64,000 nucleotides of DNA from Pelagicoccus albus (GCF_014230145.1 NZ_JACHVC010000012.1:501001-565000); one strand, 5' to 3'; positions 1 to 9,555 are shown, counted from the stretch's first letter. Made by a program: numbers and translations. The notes: generated by a model not told the origin, from the sequence alone.

Positions 1-959
1 GCCAACGAGCGAGGGTATGCATCCACCACCGTGATGGTCGTGGAAAGCAGAGTCGTAAATGCGGCCGCCGAGATCACAGGGGCAGTCCAAGCCCCCAACT
101 TGCTAGTGTACAAAGATACAAACTGCTTGGTGAATCCCACACTCGAAGCAGCGTAGGATTCGCCAGATCCGTACATGACCCAAGCGCCGAGAGCCACGAA
201 CATCACCGCGAGCAGTGTCGTCATTACATAGCCTATGTGGAAATCGAAACTAGCTTCCCGGCGACTAGTTCGCTCGTGATTCTCCTTCTCGCACGCCTGC
301 ACCCAAAGCGATTGCCAAACCGACAATTCGATAGGAGCTGGCATCCAGCCCATCAGGGCGACCAAAAAGGGAAGAGACGCGGCGGTCCAAAACTCGGGCG
401 GGACGAACCCTTCCGTCGGCTCATTGGCAACGCCAATCGAACGGAAAAAGGCAGCGATGGTCGCGAAGAAAAGCACCACCATCATCAGCTTGATGATCCG
501 ACTGAGCCACCTGTATTGCCCGATACTGACTAGCCCAATGATGAAAATAAGCAGGATCGCGCTCACGTGAGTCGGACTCAACCACTCCAACCCGGGGACT
601 TTGGGAGCGAGAATAGCCGTCACGAAACAGGTTCCTGCGATGCTGATAACCGCCGTAAACGTGTTGAGCAAAAGAAACGCGTAGAGGAAAGCCGGACCAA
701 GCCTCCGATAGCCATGCAAAAGGGATTCGCCGGTAGCCACCGTGTAGCGATGGCCAGCCTCGAAAAAAGGATACTTCAAAATGTTAACCGCCAACACCAA
801 CCAAACGAGACCGATTCCATAGGTCGCGCCGGCTCTCGTCGATTGCACGATGTGAGAGACGCCGATTGCCGCTCCCGCCATAAGGATGCCAGGCCCTATC
901 TTTTTTATTAGACCAAGGCGGCTGGGAGGTAAATTCGAGGACGGGGAGGAAGAGGACAT
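1..959 (-). CDS. Nramp-like membrane transporter, 5' part (cut by window edge)
   Basis: The reading frame begins at the ATG at 959 and stays open to the window edge, about 319 residues; an in-frame stop at 989-987 lies just upstream, so the start is well bounded. The translation is strongly hydrophobic with repeated membrane segments. The N-terminal GPGILMAGAAIG stretch and the late segment ending VVDAYPR resemble Nramp family transporters, which move divalent metals with protons. The DPGN motif of helix 1, which supplies metal ligands in canonical Nramp proteins, is absent: residues 33-36 read GVSH, followed by QSTRAGATYG. The helix 6 region reads GWMPAP. It therefore belongs to an Nramp-related group whose substrate I cannot name. 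Divergent from the DUF4250 gene. Confidence 0.8.
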   Translation of the reverse strand, partial: MSSSSPSSNLPPSRLGLIKKIGPGILMAGAAIGVSHIVQSTRAGATYGIGLVWLVLAVNILKYPFFEAGHRYTVATGESLLHGYRRLGPAFLYAFLLLNTFTAVISIAGTCFVTAILAPKVPGLEWLSPTHVSAILLIFIIGLVSIGQYRWLSRIIKLMMVVLFFATIAAFFRSIGVANEPTEGFVPPEFWTAASLPFLVALMGWMPAPIELSVWQSLWVQACEKENHERTSRREASFDFHIGYVMTTLLAVMFVALGAWVMYGSGESYAASSVGFTKQFVSLYTSKLGAWTAPVISAAAFTTLLSTTITVVDAYPRSL

Positions 960-1111
960 AAGGGGGACGGATACGAGACCGAGCCGTCATGTCGATTTAT
1001 TCTTACCTATATCATAAGCTTTCCTCACCGCCCTGACTCGACTGCACGCTTTGAACCAATCGAGGAATTGAACCTTGAAGGATGCTTTGAGACTCGAAAA
1101 AGTGTGCCCAT

Positions 1112-1300
1112 ATGGATTGGAGCAAAATAGATTCCATGGACCCAAACCTCCTCGTCGGGGTAATCAACACCGCCCTGCGGAACCATTTCGATTCCCTAGA
1201 CGAGCTGTGCAAGACGCATTCGATCGACAGGGAATTCCTCTGCAAGCGACTGGCTGAAGAAGACTACGACTACATGGAAGGCCCCAACCAATTCCGCTAG
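1112..1300 (+). CDS. DUF4250 domain small protein (62 aa)
   Basis: A 62-residue protein with the DUF4250 pattern: MDPNLLVGVINTALRN near the start, then SLDELCKTHSID, and a C-terminal YDYMEGPNQFR. These proteins are small, soluble and of unknown function. The ATG at 1112 gives the usual length; a second ATG at 1136 (MDPNLL) would also keep the whole conserved core, and neither has a strong ribosome binding site. It lies alone between a divergent transporter gene and a convergent CBS gene. The match is by pattern recognition of the conserved ends; function unknown. Confidence 0.75.
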   Translation: MDWSKIDSMDPNLLVGVINTALRNHFDSLDELCKTHSIDREFLCKRLAEEDYDYMEGPNQFR

Positions 1301-1352
1301 CTAGTCTCGCGGCTTGAAGCGTCTCCAAAACGGGCTTACGAATTACGCGAAG

Positions 1353-1799
1353 CTAAACTTCGAGACCACTTCCGGACAGGTAGCTCATAAGTGTGCCCGC
1401 CTCTTTACGGAAGGTTTCAGTGAGGTGGCGATTTAAGTCCCCCGCCGAAATTAACCCGATGAGTCTGCCATCCTCCAACACAGGTAAATGGCGGACCTTG
1501 TTTTCATTTACGATATCCATGGCATGACCAACCTCTGTGCTTGGCTCGATGGTGACGAGCTGGCTAGACATAACTTCTGAAACTGCGACTCGCGATGCAT
1601 CGACCCCTTGGGCCACAACTCGGCGCAAGACATCTCTCTCGGTGAAGATACCCGCTAGGGCTTTATCCTGCATAACCATTACGCAGCCCACCTTTACCCG
1701 ATTCATGATCTCAACGGCCTCCAACACTGAAGTGTCAGGGTTAACGGTAAGCAAAGAGACTGATTTTTTTGCGAGAAGATCGGAGACAGGGGAATTCAT
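1353..1799 (-). CDS. CBS-domain pair protein
   Basis: A 148-residue protein made almost entirely of two CBS domains (about residues 8-62 and 73-128), with the typical GIFTERDVLRR and GLISAGDLNRH motifs at the ends of the two repeats. CBS pairs bind adenine nucleotides or related ligands and act as energy or redox sensors; stand-alone two-CBS proteins are common and rarely assigned a partner. I chose the ATG at 1799 because translation from there starts at VSDLLAKKSV, the usual beginning of the first CBS domain; an upstream ATG at 1847 would add 16 residues of no recognisable character. It follows the large hybrid kinase on the same strand after about 140 bases. Confidence 0.85.
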   Translation of the reverse strand: MNSPVSDLLAKKSVSLLTVNPDTSVLEAVEIMNRVKVGCVMVMQDKALAGIFTERDVLRRVVAQGVDASRVAVSEVMSSQLVTIEPSTEVGHAMDIVNENKVRHLPVLEDGRLIGLISAGDLNRHLTETFRKEAGTLMSYLSGSGLEV

Positions 1800-1939
1800 G
1801 ATGCGATGGGGTTGAGGGTTGAGGAAAGCTCGGGAAATCAACCCCATAAGATACTCATAAACAGATCGAAATCAATTGGCCCTTTCTGGCTCCCGCACAT
1901 CCTAAAACGAATCCCTGCCAGCACGACGCTCCAGCATTA

Positions 1940-4900
1940 TCACCCCGCCTTTTTCAGGCTTTCGAAAATCACATTAGCCAAAACCTCTGGGACCACCGGC
2001 TTGCTCAAGTATCCATCTATTCCGGCTTCCTCGCACTGCATCTTGACCGACTCGGACAGAAATGCCGAAAGGGCGACAATCGGGGTTTTCACATTCAAGT
2101 TCTCTTCATTTCGGATCCACTTACTCGCCTCGAGTCCACTCATCACCGGCATGCGAATATCAATAAGGATCAGGTCAAACTTGCGCGAATTGGCCAGCAG
2201 GATAGCCGACTTGCCATTTTCCGCTTCCACCACTTCACACTTAAATCGCGATAGGATTCCCTTGGCGACCTCACGGTTCGGGACATTGTCGTCAACCAGC
2301 AGGATGGCCTTTCCCTCTAACTCTAGGGCACCCGCCGAAGTTCGCAACTGATACCCAACCTCCTCTTCCTCATTCGCGACAACTAACGGCAGGGCAACTC
2401 TAAAACAGGACCCTTCGCCCAACTCACTCTGGCAAACGATCGCTCCCTCCATGCGATCCACGATCTGCTTCACAATCGCCAAGCCTAACCCCGCTCCATC
2501 GTATTGCCGCGTAAACGTGTTTTCAACCTGATGGAAGGGTTCAAAGATACTCTCCTGTTCATCCTTCGAGATTCCGATTCCAGTGTCTTTTACGCTCATG
2601 ACAAGCAAAGGCTGACCTGCATCGTTCTGCTCGGCACCGGCGGATAACGTGATACTTCCTTCTTTGGTAAACTTGAAAGCATTGTTGAGAAGGTTCGTTA
2701 CGATCTGGTTAATTGCTTTCGTATCCGCATTCCAATACATTGGGCAATCTTCCTGAAATTCAAAATTTAGAGCGACACCTAGCTCATTCGCCTTGATCAT
2801 CATCGAGTCCGATATCTGAAGAAGCAGTTGCTTCACATGTACTGGTTCGTACACGAAAGGCCTTTCTGTAGATTCGGACGCGCTAAACTCCAGAACATCG
2901 TCGATGAATTCCAAAAGATGCAATCCCGCCGCTTTTATGAGTCCCAAGAACTTTTGCTGGAATTCGCCTTTCTGCGTCTCCATCAACAGTTCAGCAGGAC
3001 CAATGATAGAATTGAGAGGTGTACGCATCTCGTGGCTTACCGTAGCTAGAAACGTGCTTTTCGCCTGGTCGGCTGCTTTGGTCTTTTCGTACATTTCATA
3101 GAGCTGCTGATTCGCGTCGTTTAGACGTTCGTTCGCTTTGCGGAGCCCCTCTGTCCTTTCCTGTACGAGTACCTGCAGTAACTTATTCTTCTTTTCGGAT
3201 CTGAATCGGAAGAAATGGACCAGCGCTAAAACAAACACGATCGAACCGAGAGCGTATCCAAAATAGGCGGCATCCTTTCGAAACCATGGAGGCCGTATGG
3301 TGAAGCTCATTTTATCTACGCTTTCGCTTGGAACCCCGTCAAAAAGCGTTCGAACCTTGAGTGTGTAATTGCCTTCGCGCAAATTGAGCAAAAGGAGCTC
3401 TCCAGAGGTAGCCACCTTGGTCCAAGTTTCAGTAACACCATCTAAGAAATACTCGTGCGATACATCACCAACGTATCCAATACTTGGAGTCGTTATCTGA
3501 AAACGAAGTTTATTGCTGGCAAATGGTAGGTCGAGCGGCTTCCCTTCCCTCTTGTCGTCGAGCGAATAAATGACCTCGTTGTTTCTGACCAGCTCAACTT
3601 GGTAGACCACAGTCTCGCCCTTCCCGCCGTCACCATTTTCTCGAAGCGGATCATAGTGGTAAACATGATTTCTCCCGATGAGCCAGACCGATCCATTTTG
3701 GCGTGGAATCGCTTTGATGATGATTTCTCCCTCCAGCTTGGAAAGCTTTGTACTATCCACCTCAAAGGTCCCGGAAGCGTCTGGTTTTAAGATTACATGC
3801 TGCGATCCATTCGTTGGCACCCACAGGTTGCCTTTCGTATCTAACCCGGGGCGAGTAACGCCATTCAAATCCTTTACCCAAGGAAAAGAATCTCGGACAA
3901 AAGGCTCAAAACCACCCTCCTCGGTCCAAGTAAGAACCTCTAACATCTGCTCAGCTCCAAAGCAGATTTGGTCGCCATACTTCCAGATATTAACCCATGA
4001 GGGATAAAGTCCATCATCCGTACCAAAGTGAGTTGCCTGGATCGCTCCCTCATCAATCACCACTCTTAGACACCTGCCCGGTCCTTGCTCCAACCAGACA
4101 CTTCCATCATCTAATTCGACAGAGAAAATGACCTGCCCATCAGAAGGCACTGACTTACCGCTATAACGCCATTCACCACTGACTTTTTCGAGAAGGTAAA
4201 TCGCTGTTGGCCCGGCAGCCAAAAGGTAACCCTCCTCAGTTGCAGGCCGTACGACTAAGTTGATTTCGTCGAGCTCAGCTATGGTTTGGACAGAGCCATC
4301 GTCTCCAAGTAAGTAAACAGAATCATAGTCGGTACAAACAATGCCATCTTCGGTGGATACAGCTGAAACGATGGCTTCGGGCGCTTGATCAAACAGAGTC
4401 TTATACCCTTTCAGAGCTCCACCCTCGAAATACTGGGCCGAGACGATTTTGCCCCCAGTAACCAGATGCAATTTGTCTCGATGCTCAAAGAACCGGGGGT
4501 AGATGGTCGCATAGGGAATGAGGGCGGAATAATTGGTTAGCGGACTTAGCAAGTCCAGACGCACTACACTGCGCCCGAAAGAGGCCCAAAGCACATGATT
4601 CCCTACGCTCACAAGATTCCGAATATCGCCAAAACGATGATCAATTTGGCGGTCCAGCAACTGAGCAACCCGTCCTTTGGAATCCAAGACGTAGACGCCC
4701 TGCGACTTGATCGAGACCGCGAGGTAGTCATCAGACAGCGGGGTCATGGCGGCGACGCTTCGGGTCTCAAGCTCGTTTATTTCACAATCCCAAGGGACTG
4801 CTACCCCGTCCTTCACAACACTAACCCCAGCATCCGTTCCCAAATAAATTTGCCCGTTCCAATGGGCTGCGGTACGCGTCTCGTACCGCCCGTCGTTGAC

Positions 4901-5653
4901 CAAACTCGTATCAATCTCGGTAGAACCTCCTTCCGGATCATTCAGATAGACACTTAGAGCTGTACCGAACTCTAAGATGTCCTCGCCCAAGGGAAGAAAC
5001 TGAGAAGAGGCGTGCCGTTCAATCGCATCGTATACGATCGTACCTGATACAGGATCAAAACGCACGATATCGCTGTACTCATAAAAGTAAACGTAAGGCC
5101 CATGAACAAAACTGTAGCGGAGATGCATATCCTCGGTTCGTTCAGCGCCCTCGATGGGAACCAGCTCGTACCGATAATCTCCCGATAGGATGATGCGGCT
5201 GATCCCCAGATTGCTGCTGCAATAAAACCTTCCATCTGGACCTCGAGTCGCTGCGTACAAAACAGGAGCTGAATCGTAAACCTCGGACTTGGGTTCGTAG
5301 CTGATCCAATGTTCCCCATCATATACCAACAGCTTCTCCCCGCTAGTTGCCACCATCCTACCCAACGGATCTAGCGAGAGATTGGTTATCTCGTACTTCG
5401 CACCCGTCATTTCCGGCTCGTAAACCGAATACCACGGCACCCCGCTTACTTGATCCGAAGCTGCGACCGCAGTGACAAAGGTGCTCACTAAAACCGACGC
5501 TGCGACAACAGATTTCTGCCAGTCACCCTTCAGGATCTTCACCTTGGCGAAAAGAAAGTGGAAGACAGCGTAGCCGGCAGGCGGTACTAACCGAGCCTGC
5601 CTGCAGAGCGCGCGCAAGATATCCGCGAATTTCCCCCCACAAATGACGAACAT
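1940..5653 (-). CDS. Hybrid two-component sensor kinase (propeller-Y_Y_Y-HisKA-HATPase-receiver)
   Basis: A 1237-residue membrane sensor. Residues of about 70-700 look like the beta-propeller sensor region of HTCS proteins, followed by a Y_Y_Y domain (about 715-785), one membrane helix (about 793-816), a coiled coil, HisKA with SHEMRTP (phosphorylated His about 874), HATPase_c with NNAFKFT and GAGLGLAI, and a C-terminal receiver with the phosphoacceptor Asp at about 1165 in LIDIRMP. Unlike classic HTCS proteins there is no AraC-type DNA-binding domain, so output must go to another protein. A hydrophobic stretch around residues 48-64 is the likely signal segment, so the true start may be downstream of the first ATG, for instance a GTG near residue 38. 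No polysaccharide-use genes are adjacent, so the ligand is unknown. Confidence 0.88.
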   Translation of the reverse strand: MFVICGGKFADILRALCRQARLVPPAGYAVFHFLFAKVKILKGDWQKSVVAASVLVSTFVTAVAASDQVSGVPWYSVYEPEMTGAKYEITNLSLDPLGRMVATSGEKLLVYDGEHWISYEPKSEVYDSAPVLYAATRGPDGRFYCSSNLGISRIILSGDYRYELVPIEGAERTEDMHLRYSFVHGPYVYFYEYSDIVRFDPVSGTIVYDAIERHASSQFLPLGEDILEFGTALSVYLNDPEGGSTEIDTSLVNDGRYETRTAAHWNGQIYLGTDAGVSVVKDGVAVPWDCEINELETRSVAAMTPLSDDYLAVSIKSQGVYVLDSKGRVAQLLDRQIDHRFGDIRNLVSVGNHVLWASFGRSVVRLDLLSPLTNYSALIPYATIYPRFFEHRDKLHLVTGGKIVSAQYFEGGALKGYKTLFDQAPEAIVSAVSTEDGIVCTDYDSVYLLGDDGSVQTIAELDEINLVVRPATEEGYLLAAGPTAIYLLEKVSGEWRYSGKSVPSDGQVIFSVELDDGSVWLEQGPGRCLRVVIDEGAIQATHFGTDDGLYPSWVNIWKYGDQICFGAEQMLEVLTWTEEGGFEPFVRDSFPWVKDLNGVTRPGLDTKGNLWVPTNGSQHVILKPDASGTFEVDSTKLSKLEGEIIIKAIPRQNGSVWLIGRNHVYHYDPLRENGDGGKGETVVYQVELVRNNEVIYSLDDKREGKPLDLPFASNKLRFQITTPSIGYVGDVSHEYFLDGVTETWTKVATSGELLLLNLREGNYTLKVRTLFDGVPSESVDKMSFTIRPPWFRKDAAYFGYALGSIVFVLALVHFFRFRSEKKNKLLQVLVQERTEGLRKANERLNDANQQLYEMYEKTKAADQAKSTFLATVSHEMRTPLNSIIGPAELLMETQKGEFQQKFLGLIKAAGLHLLEFIDDVLEFSASESTERPFVYEPVHVKQLLLQISDSMMIKANELGVALNFEFQEDCPMYWNADTKAINQIVTNLLNNAFKFTKEGSITLSAGAEQNDAGQPLLVMSVKDTGIGISKDEQESIFEPFHQVENTFTRQYDGAGLGLAIVKQIVDRMEGAIVCQSELGEGSCFRVALPLVVANEEEEVGYQLRTSAGALELEGKAILLVDDNVPNREVAKGILSRFKCEVVEAENGKSAILLANSRKFDLILIDIRMPVMSGLEASKWIRNEENLNVKTPIVALSAFLSESVKMQCEEAGIDGYLSKPVVPEVLANVIFESLKKAG

Positions 5654-5786
5654 ACGTTCACCTTAAAATAGGATTTCAGAATATGCGAGGGACCCCGCCA
5701 CAAAACTTGGAAAATAATAGTTATATACCCGTTTTTTAAATAGGGGTTTATAGCCATATTCGAAAAATATGCCAAACTCCAGCGAA

Positions 5787-6617
5787 CTACTTCAATCTGG
5801 CTTGTGGCCAGTAGTCTTCCAGCAAGAAAACCTTTTCCGATCTCGCGTCATCCCAGATCATAATAGCGTGATCCTTGGCTGACTCACGTAACTTAACAGC
5901 GGGATACTGTTCCAGGTGTTTGAGTAGACCTGGTGTTATAGAACAGGGCCAAAGACATTTAGGAATCACCCATACATTTTCCGGCTTTGGGAGAAATTCC
6001 GTCAATTGCGAGCGATAGAGCCAGCGTCCTTTCGAGTAATTCGAGCTGACTCTTTCGGGAGCTTCAGAGTTAACATCGCTGATGTGATGAAAGATTATTC
6101 CATAAACTCGCTGCCTAACTTCCAGAGCATCAACTCCATAAGTTTCACTCAAAAACGAAGCCCCCACTTCGCTCAAGCCCAGTCGAAGCTGTCGCTCCTT
6201 CATGCGTTCCAATTTAGATTCCCAGGAATCTCTAGGATCAGGACCGATAAAGCGGCAACACCCGTCGTGGCCTCTCCAAGCTAGGTAAAACTTGACCGCA
6301 AATTCCACATGAACCCAGCGGCCTGATTCACAATCCTTGAGAAGAAAGTCCAACTCCCCCAAGGTCGCTCCTTCCGGACCGAATATCTGGATATTCCGCT
6401 CCATGGGTTCGTAACGTCGACTGGACTGCATGAGAGCCCAAAATGCATCTTCGTACAAATGTCCTAGCTTCTGCCTAAAATCTAGCAGGACCGGCCCACG
6501 CTCATCGAAAGTGCCCAACTCCAAAATTTTCGCCTCTGGCAACTCTCCCAGCAGGACTGGCTGACGCTCTATGCTTTCAAGAATAGCCTTCGAAAAGCTC
6601 TCTTCCTTCGAATCCAT
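5787..6617 (-). CDS. DUF1853 family protein
   Basis: A 276-residue soluble protein with the DUF1853 signature: LGHLYEDAFWAL near residue 45, then TLGELDFLLKD, VHVEFAVKFYLAW and FIGPDPRDSWESKLERMKERQL. The order of acidic residues and Lys (ELD ... HVEFAVK) is like a PD-(D/E)XK nuclease core, but no activity is known for the family as far as I am aware. I used the ATG at 6617, before SKEESFSKAIL; an ATG at 6656 adds 13 basic residues. About 130 bases of AT-rich DNA separate it from the hybrid kinase downstream, and it follows the receiver-HDOD gene by about 75 bases on the same strand. Confidence 0.85.
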   Translation of the reverse strand: MDSKEESFSKAILESIERQPVLLGELPEAKILELGTFDERGPVLLDFRQKLGHLYEDAFWALMQSSRRYEPMERNIQIFGPEGATLGELDFLLKDCESGRWVHVEFAVKFYLAWRGHDGCCRFIGPDPRDSWESKLERMKERQLRLGLSEVGASFLSETYGVDALEVRQRVYGIIFHHISDVNSEAPERVSSNYSKGRWLYRSQLTEFLPKPENVWVIPKCLWPCSITPGLLKHLEQYPAVKLRESAKDHAIMIWDDARSEKVFLLEDYWPQARLK

Positions 6618-6691
6618 AAACGCAGCTTTTCGCCTAGCTCTACAGTTGTCTACCAATTCTTACTCGTATCCTACTTCTGATTACATTGCGA

Positions 6692-8386
6692 CTACGAGAG
6701 TCCTCCACTTAGCTCTCGTTTGATCACGGAGCACTCCAAACGTACGAGTCTCTCGAAACGCGCTATATCGAAATTTAGATACAAACGTTTACTCAAGACA
6801 CGCCAATCCTCTCGGTGGGATAGCCCCCCAGTTTCTTCTTCACTAGAGAGTCCGCAATACCCCACCTTATTCAACACGCACAAATGCCGGGCCAGAGAAA
6901 CCACAGCCACAAGTTCCCTATCGACCCGAGCGTCCTCTACATTCTCCAACCACTTCAAAACATTAACGATACGTTTCGGCAGACCCTGTTTTTCAGAGAA
7001 ATAGTGAGCGAGCTCCCGAGTCGAGCAGGTCAAAAATTGTTTTTCCGCAGCAGCTTCGGTCAGTCCAAATTGCTTAACATGATCACGAATAGCTGGATAA
7101 GCGTAGGGGTGAAGACGCGCCAGCAGAAGACTACCGATATCACTCGCTAGGCCAGCCGTGTAGGCGGCCGAACGAAGATCCGGCAAATCCAGTTGATCGC
7201 AAATGTAGGCTGCGATTCTTGCTGTACCCAGTTGAAACATACGGAAGGATCTCCAGCTGGAATGCCTATCAAACTCGAACATACGTTCTTCGACCGCTTC
7301 CAGCTCGCCTCCCATAACTGCTAGCCGATTTTCGCCAAGCTGCCCTACCGCTATACGCGTATCCTCGATGTCGCTACCTAGATCGGAATCGCCACTCTTC
7401 TTCAGTCTGTTAGCCGCACCCAAAACCGTTGAGCTCAAACCGGGGTCGTTCTGAATCAAATCGAGCAAGGGAGCCAGGGAGGTACTCTTGCCATTTGCTG
7501 ACATCTTAAACGCGGCGACGATAGACTCCGCAGTTGGACAACTCGCCAAGCGATCCAATTCTTTTTCAAGTTGAGCTCTTCCGACAACCGGACAGCGATC
7601 TTCCAAAAACGCATTAGACCAATAGGCCCTCTCGCGAGCTTCTTCTTCTGAATTCTGCTCCTCCTCCGTCTTAAACCCATCGGGCACTTCGTCAGGATTG
7701 AGATAACAGTCAATCATCCCCGAAGCAAAGCCCAGTGGAGCGGCACTGTCTTTGCCGCTGGGCCATTCACCTACAGACGCCTTCAGACAAAGCTCATCCA
7801 GGCAATACGAAACCGCATGAGCTCCTGCATTACCCGCAACGGTGGATACTTGCTTCAACCAGGCGATCACTTTCTCAGCTGGTTGTCCGGAGCTGACCTT
7901 CCACTTTTCAAAGGTAGAACGGCCCGCTGCCAAACCGGCCCGCAACTTGCAAAGCATACCTTCCAAACGTTCGGGATCCCAATCCAAATGACCGGCCTCA
8001 AAACTCTTTTGCCACCAAGGATCCGATCTGGCTTTCGAAATTTCCGCATAAACCGCTTCCTCTAGATAAGGCTTGAGTAATACGTTCTGCACCCGGAATT
8101 CCAAAGCCTGCCGCACACCTTCCTTTTCCGGATAACCTGTGTACACAACGATCGGTATCAGCCGCAGCAAACTGTCCGCCTTCAACTGTTGAACGAAGCT
8201 GAGCCCGCTATCGCCCTTCAGCCGCAACTCTACATAAATCAAATCTACTTTGATATTAGACCGGATAAATTTAAACGCCTCGGCCCCTGACTCAACAGTA
8301 GCAAAGCGGTGCCCTGCTCGCGAAACGATGCCTCTCATGGCCTTTTGAGCCACTTCGTCGGAATCTACTAAAAGGATGTTGGCCAT
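6692..8386 (-). CDS. Receiver-HDOD protein with altered phosphorylation site
   Basis: A 564-residue cytoplasmic protein. Residues 1-120 form a CheY-like receiver (ILLVDSDEV, VVYTGYP, NVLLKPY). The position that normally holds the phosphoacceptor Asp is Glu (E53, in YVELRLKG), so ordinary phosphorylation is doubtful and the domain may behave as permanently active. Residues of about 130-210 are helical and may be an HPt-like bundle, although no clear HPt His motif is visible. From about residue 270 there is an HDOD region, a catalytically inactive relative of HD phosphohydrolases, with QNDPGLSSTVLGAANRLKK and AYTAGLASDIGSLLLARLHP. HDOD proteins serve in signalling and motility control. It sits upstream of DUF1853 on the same strand. 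Confidence 0.82.
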   Translation of the reverse strand: MANILLVDSDEVAQKAMRGIVSRAGHRFATVESGAEAFKFIRSNIKVDLIYVELRLKGDSGLSFVQQLKADSLLRLIPIVVYTGYPEKEGVRQALEFRVQNVLLKPYLEEAVYAEISKARSDPWWQKSFEAGHLDWDPERLEGMLCKLRAGLAAGRSTFEKWKVSSGQPAEKVIAWLKQVSTVAGNAGAHAVSYCLDELCLKASVGEWPSGKDSAAPLGFASGMIDCYLNPDEVPDGFKTEEEQNSEEEARERAYWSNAFLEDRCPVVGRAQLEKELDRLASCPTAESIVAAFKMSANGKSTSLAPLLDLIQNDPGLSSTVLGAANRLKKSGDSDLGSDIEDTRIAVGQLGENRLAVMGGELEAVEERMFEFDRHSSWRSFRMFQLGTARIAAYICDQLDLPDLRSAAYTAGLASDIGSLLLARLHPYAYPAIRDHVKQFGLTEAAAEKQFLTCSTRELAHYFSEKQGLPKRIVNVLKWLENVEDARVDRELVAVVSLARHLCVLNKVGYCGLSSEEETGGLSHREDWRVLSKRLYLNFDIARFERLVRLECSVIKRELSGGLS

Positions 8387-8493
8387 GGGGAATAAAGGGG
8401 TTGGCCACTCGATCTACGTGTGGGGATTACATACAAATATCGGCCGGACTGGTGCTTTCTTGAAATACCACTCAATCAGCCTAAAAAAGAGAC

Positions 8494-9555
8494 CTAGTCA
8501 AATGGGCTAAGCGACTTGTTGAAGGATTCGATGAACTCCTTGCTGCCCGCCTCCCGAGCCAACTCAAGTCCTTTTCGGAAAGTAGCCTCAGCTTTATCCG
8601 CCATTCCCTCTACGCGTTGAAGACGCCCCAAGAAGTCGTACGCTTTGAGATCCTTCGGATGCCGTTCCAAAATCTCCATACAATAATCAATCGCCTTGGT
8701 AGGCTCTCCTTGCTCATGCTCGAGTAAAGCGAGACCGAGCAAAATATCCGGCTCGCCCGGAACTACCTCGTTCGCATCTTCCAAAGTTTTCACAGCCCTG
8801 CTAACGCGACCAGCTTCCGCTTCGATCATGGCATTTTCCAACAACATGGCGACAAGGGCTTCCTTCACTCGAAGATCGTCCTCATCCTTCTTGAAAAGCT
8901 TTTCGACCTGCCGAATACCCTGTCGTTGACTATCGGATACAAATAATATCTGCGAATGCAGCAGAACCGCATCCTTGTAAGGTTCGTCCATTTCTAGCAT
9001 TGGATCCAAAATAGCCATCGCCCTCTCTTCGTTTCCACGCAGAAAAAGCAACTCAGCAAGCTTGTAGGAGTACTTGGGATTTTCTGGTTCTAGCTTGGAA
9101 GCCTTCTGCATCGAATAGATTGCAGAAGGAGTCTTGCCCTGTAGCACATAAGCGCTCGCCTGCACGTAGAGTAGCTCCGCGGCATCCGGAAACAACTCCA
9201 TCCCCTTTTTCAGGACGGCATTCGCTCCCTCGAGCTTGCCAGCAGTCATATAAACTCGAGCCAATTCCACCCAGAGACCAGCACCAGCGCCTTCATGAGA
9301 ACTCGCCAAATGGAAATACTTGGCCGCATTCATCATATCGCCTTCATCGCGATAAAGCCGGGCCAGATCCGAGAGGATCTCGTAGGATGGGCCACTCTCT
9401 TGGAGTGCGGCCAACTTATCGGATATCAGCTCTTTCGAAGAGCTCTCTTGAGCCGAAAAGCAAGCTGCCAAGGAAACGGCCGCTAGCAGTCCAAAGATAT
9501 GTTTTAAAAGCGTTGGGGTAGGCACGATAAGATAATTGTGAGCCGGCAAAGCCAT
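8494..9555 (-). CDS. TPR repeat lipoprotein
   Basis: About 353 residues. The N terminus has a hydrophobic stretch ending SLAAC, a good lipobox, so the mature protein should be attached to a membrane by its Cys. The rest is a run of tetratricopeptide repeats, for example YSYKLAELLFLRGNEERAMAIL, and AYDFLGRLQRVEGMADKAEATF near the end. TPR solenoids bind other proteins. The start is uncertain: ATG at 9555 is used here, while a GTG at 9525 would leave a more normal signal peptide. It lies 30 bases downstream of the FG-GAP/ASPIC gene on the same strand, so the two are probably co-transcribed and may form one envelope complex. Confidence 0.8.
   Translation of the reverse strand: MALPAHNYLIVPTPTLLKHIFGLLAAVSLAACFSAQESSSKELISDKLAALQESGPSYEILSDLARLYRDEGDMMNAAKYFHLASSHEGAGAGLWVELARVYMTAGKLEGANAVLKKGMELFPDAAELLYVQASAYVLQGKTPSAIYSMQKASKLEPENPKYSYKLAELLFLRGNEERAMAILDPMLEMDEPYKDAVLLHSQILFVSDSQRQGIRQVEKLFKKDEDDLRVKEALVAMLLENAMIEAEAGRVSRAVKTLEDANEVVPGEPDILLGLALLEHEQGEPTKAIDYCMEILERHPKDLKAYDFLGRLQRVEGMADKAEATFRKGLELAREAGSKEFIESFNKSLSPFD

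Noticed and set aside
784-990. Short minus-strand frame at the start of the window
   Set aside because: It overlaps the real Nramp-like frame in another phase and has no conserved character.
5587-5775. Small frame beside the hybrid kinase start
   Set aside because: It overlaps the kinase's 5' end in another frame and runs into AT-rich intergenic DNA; no motif or ribosome site supports it.
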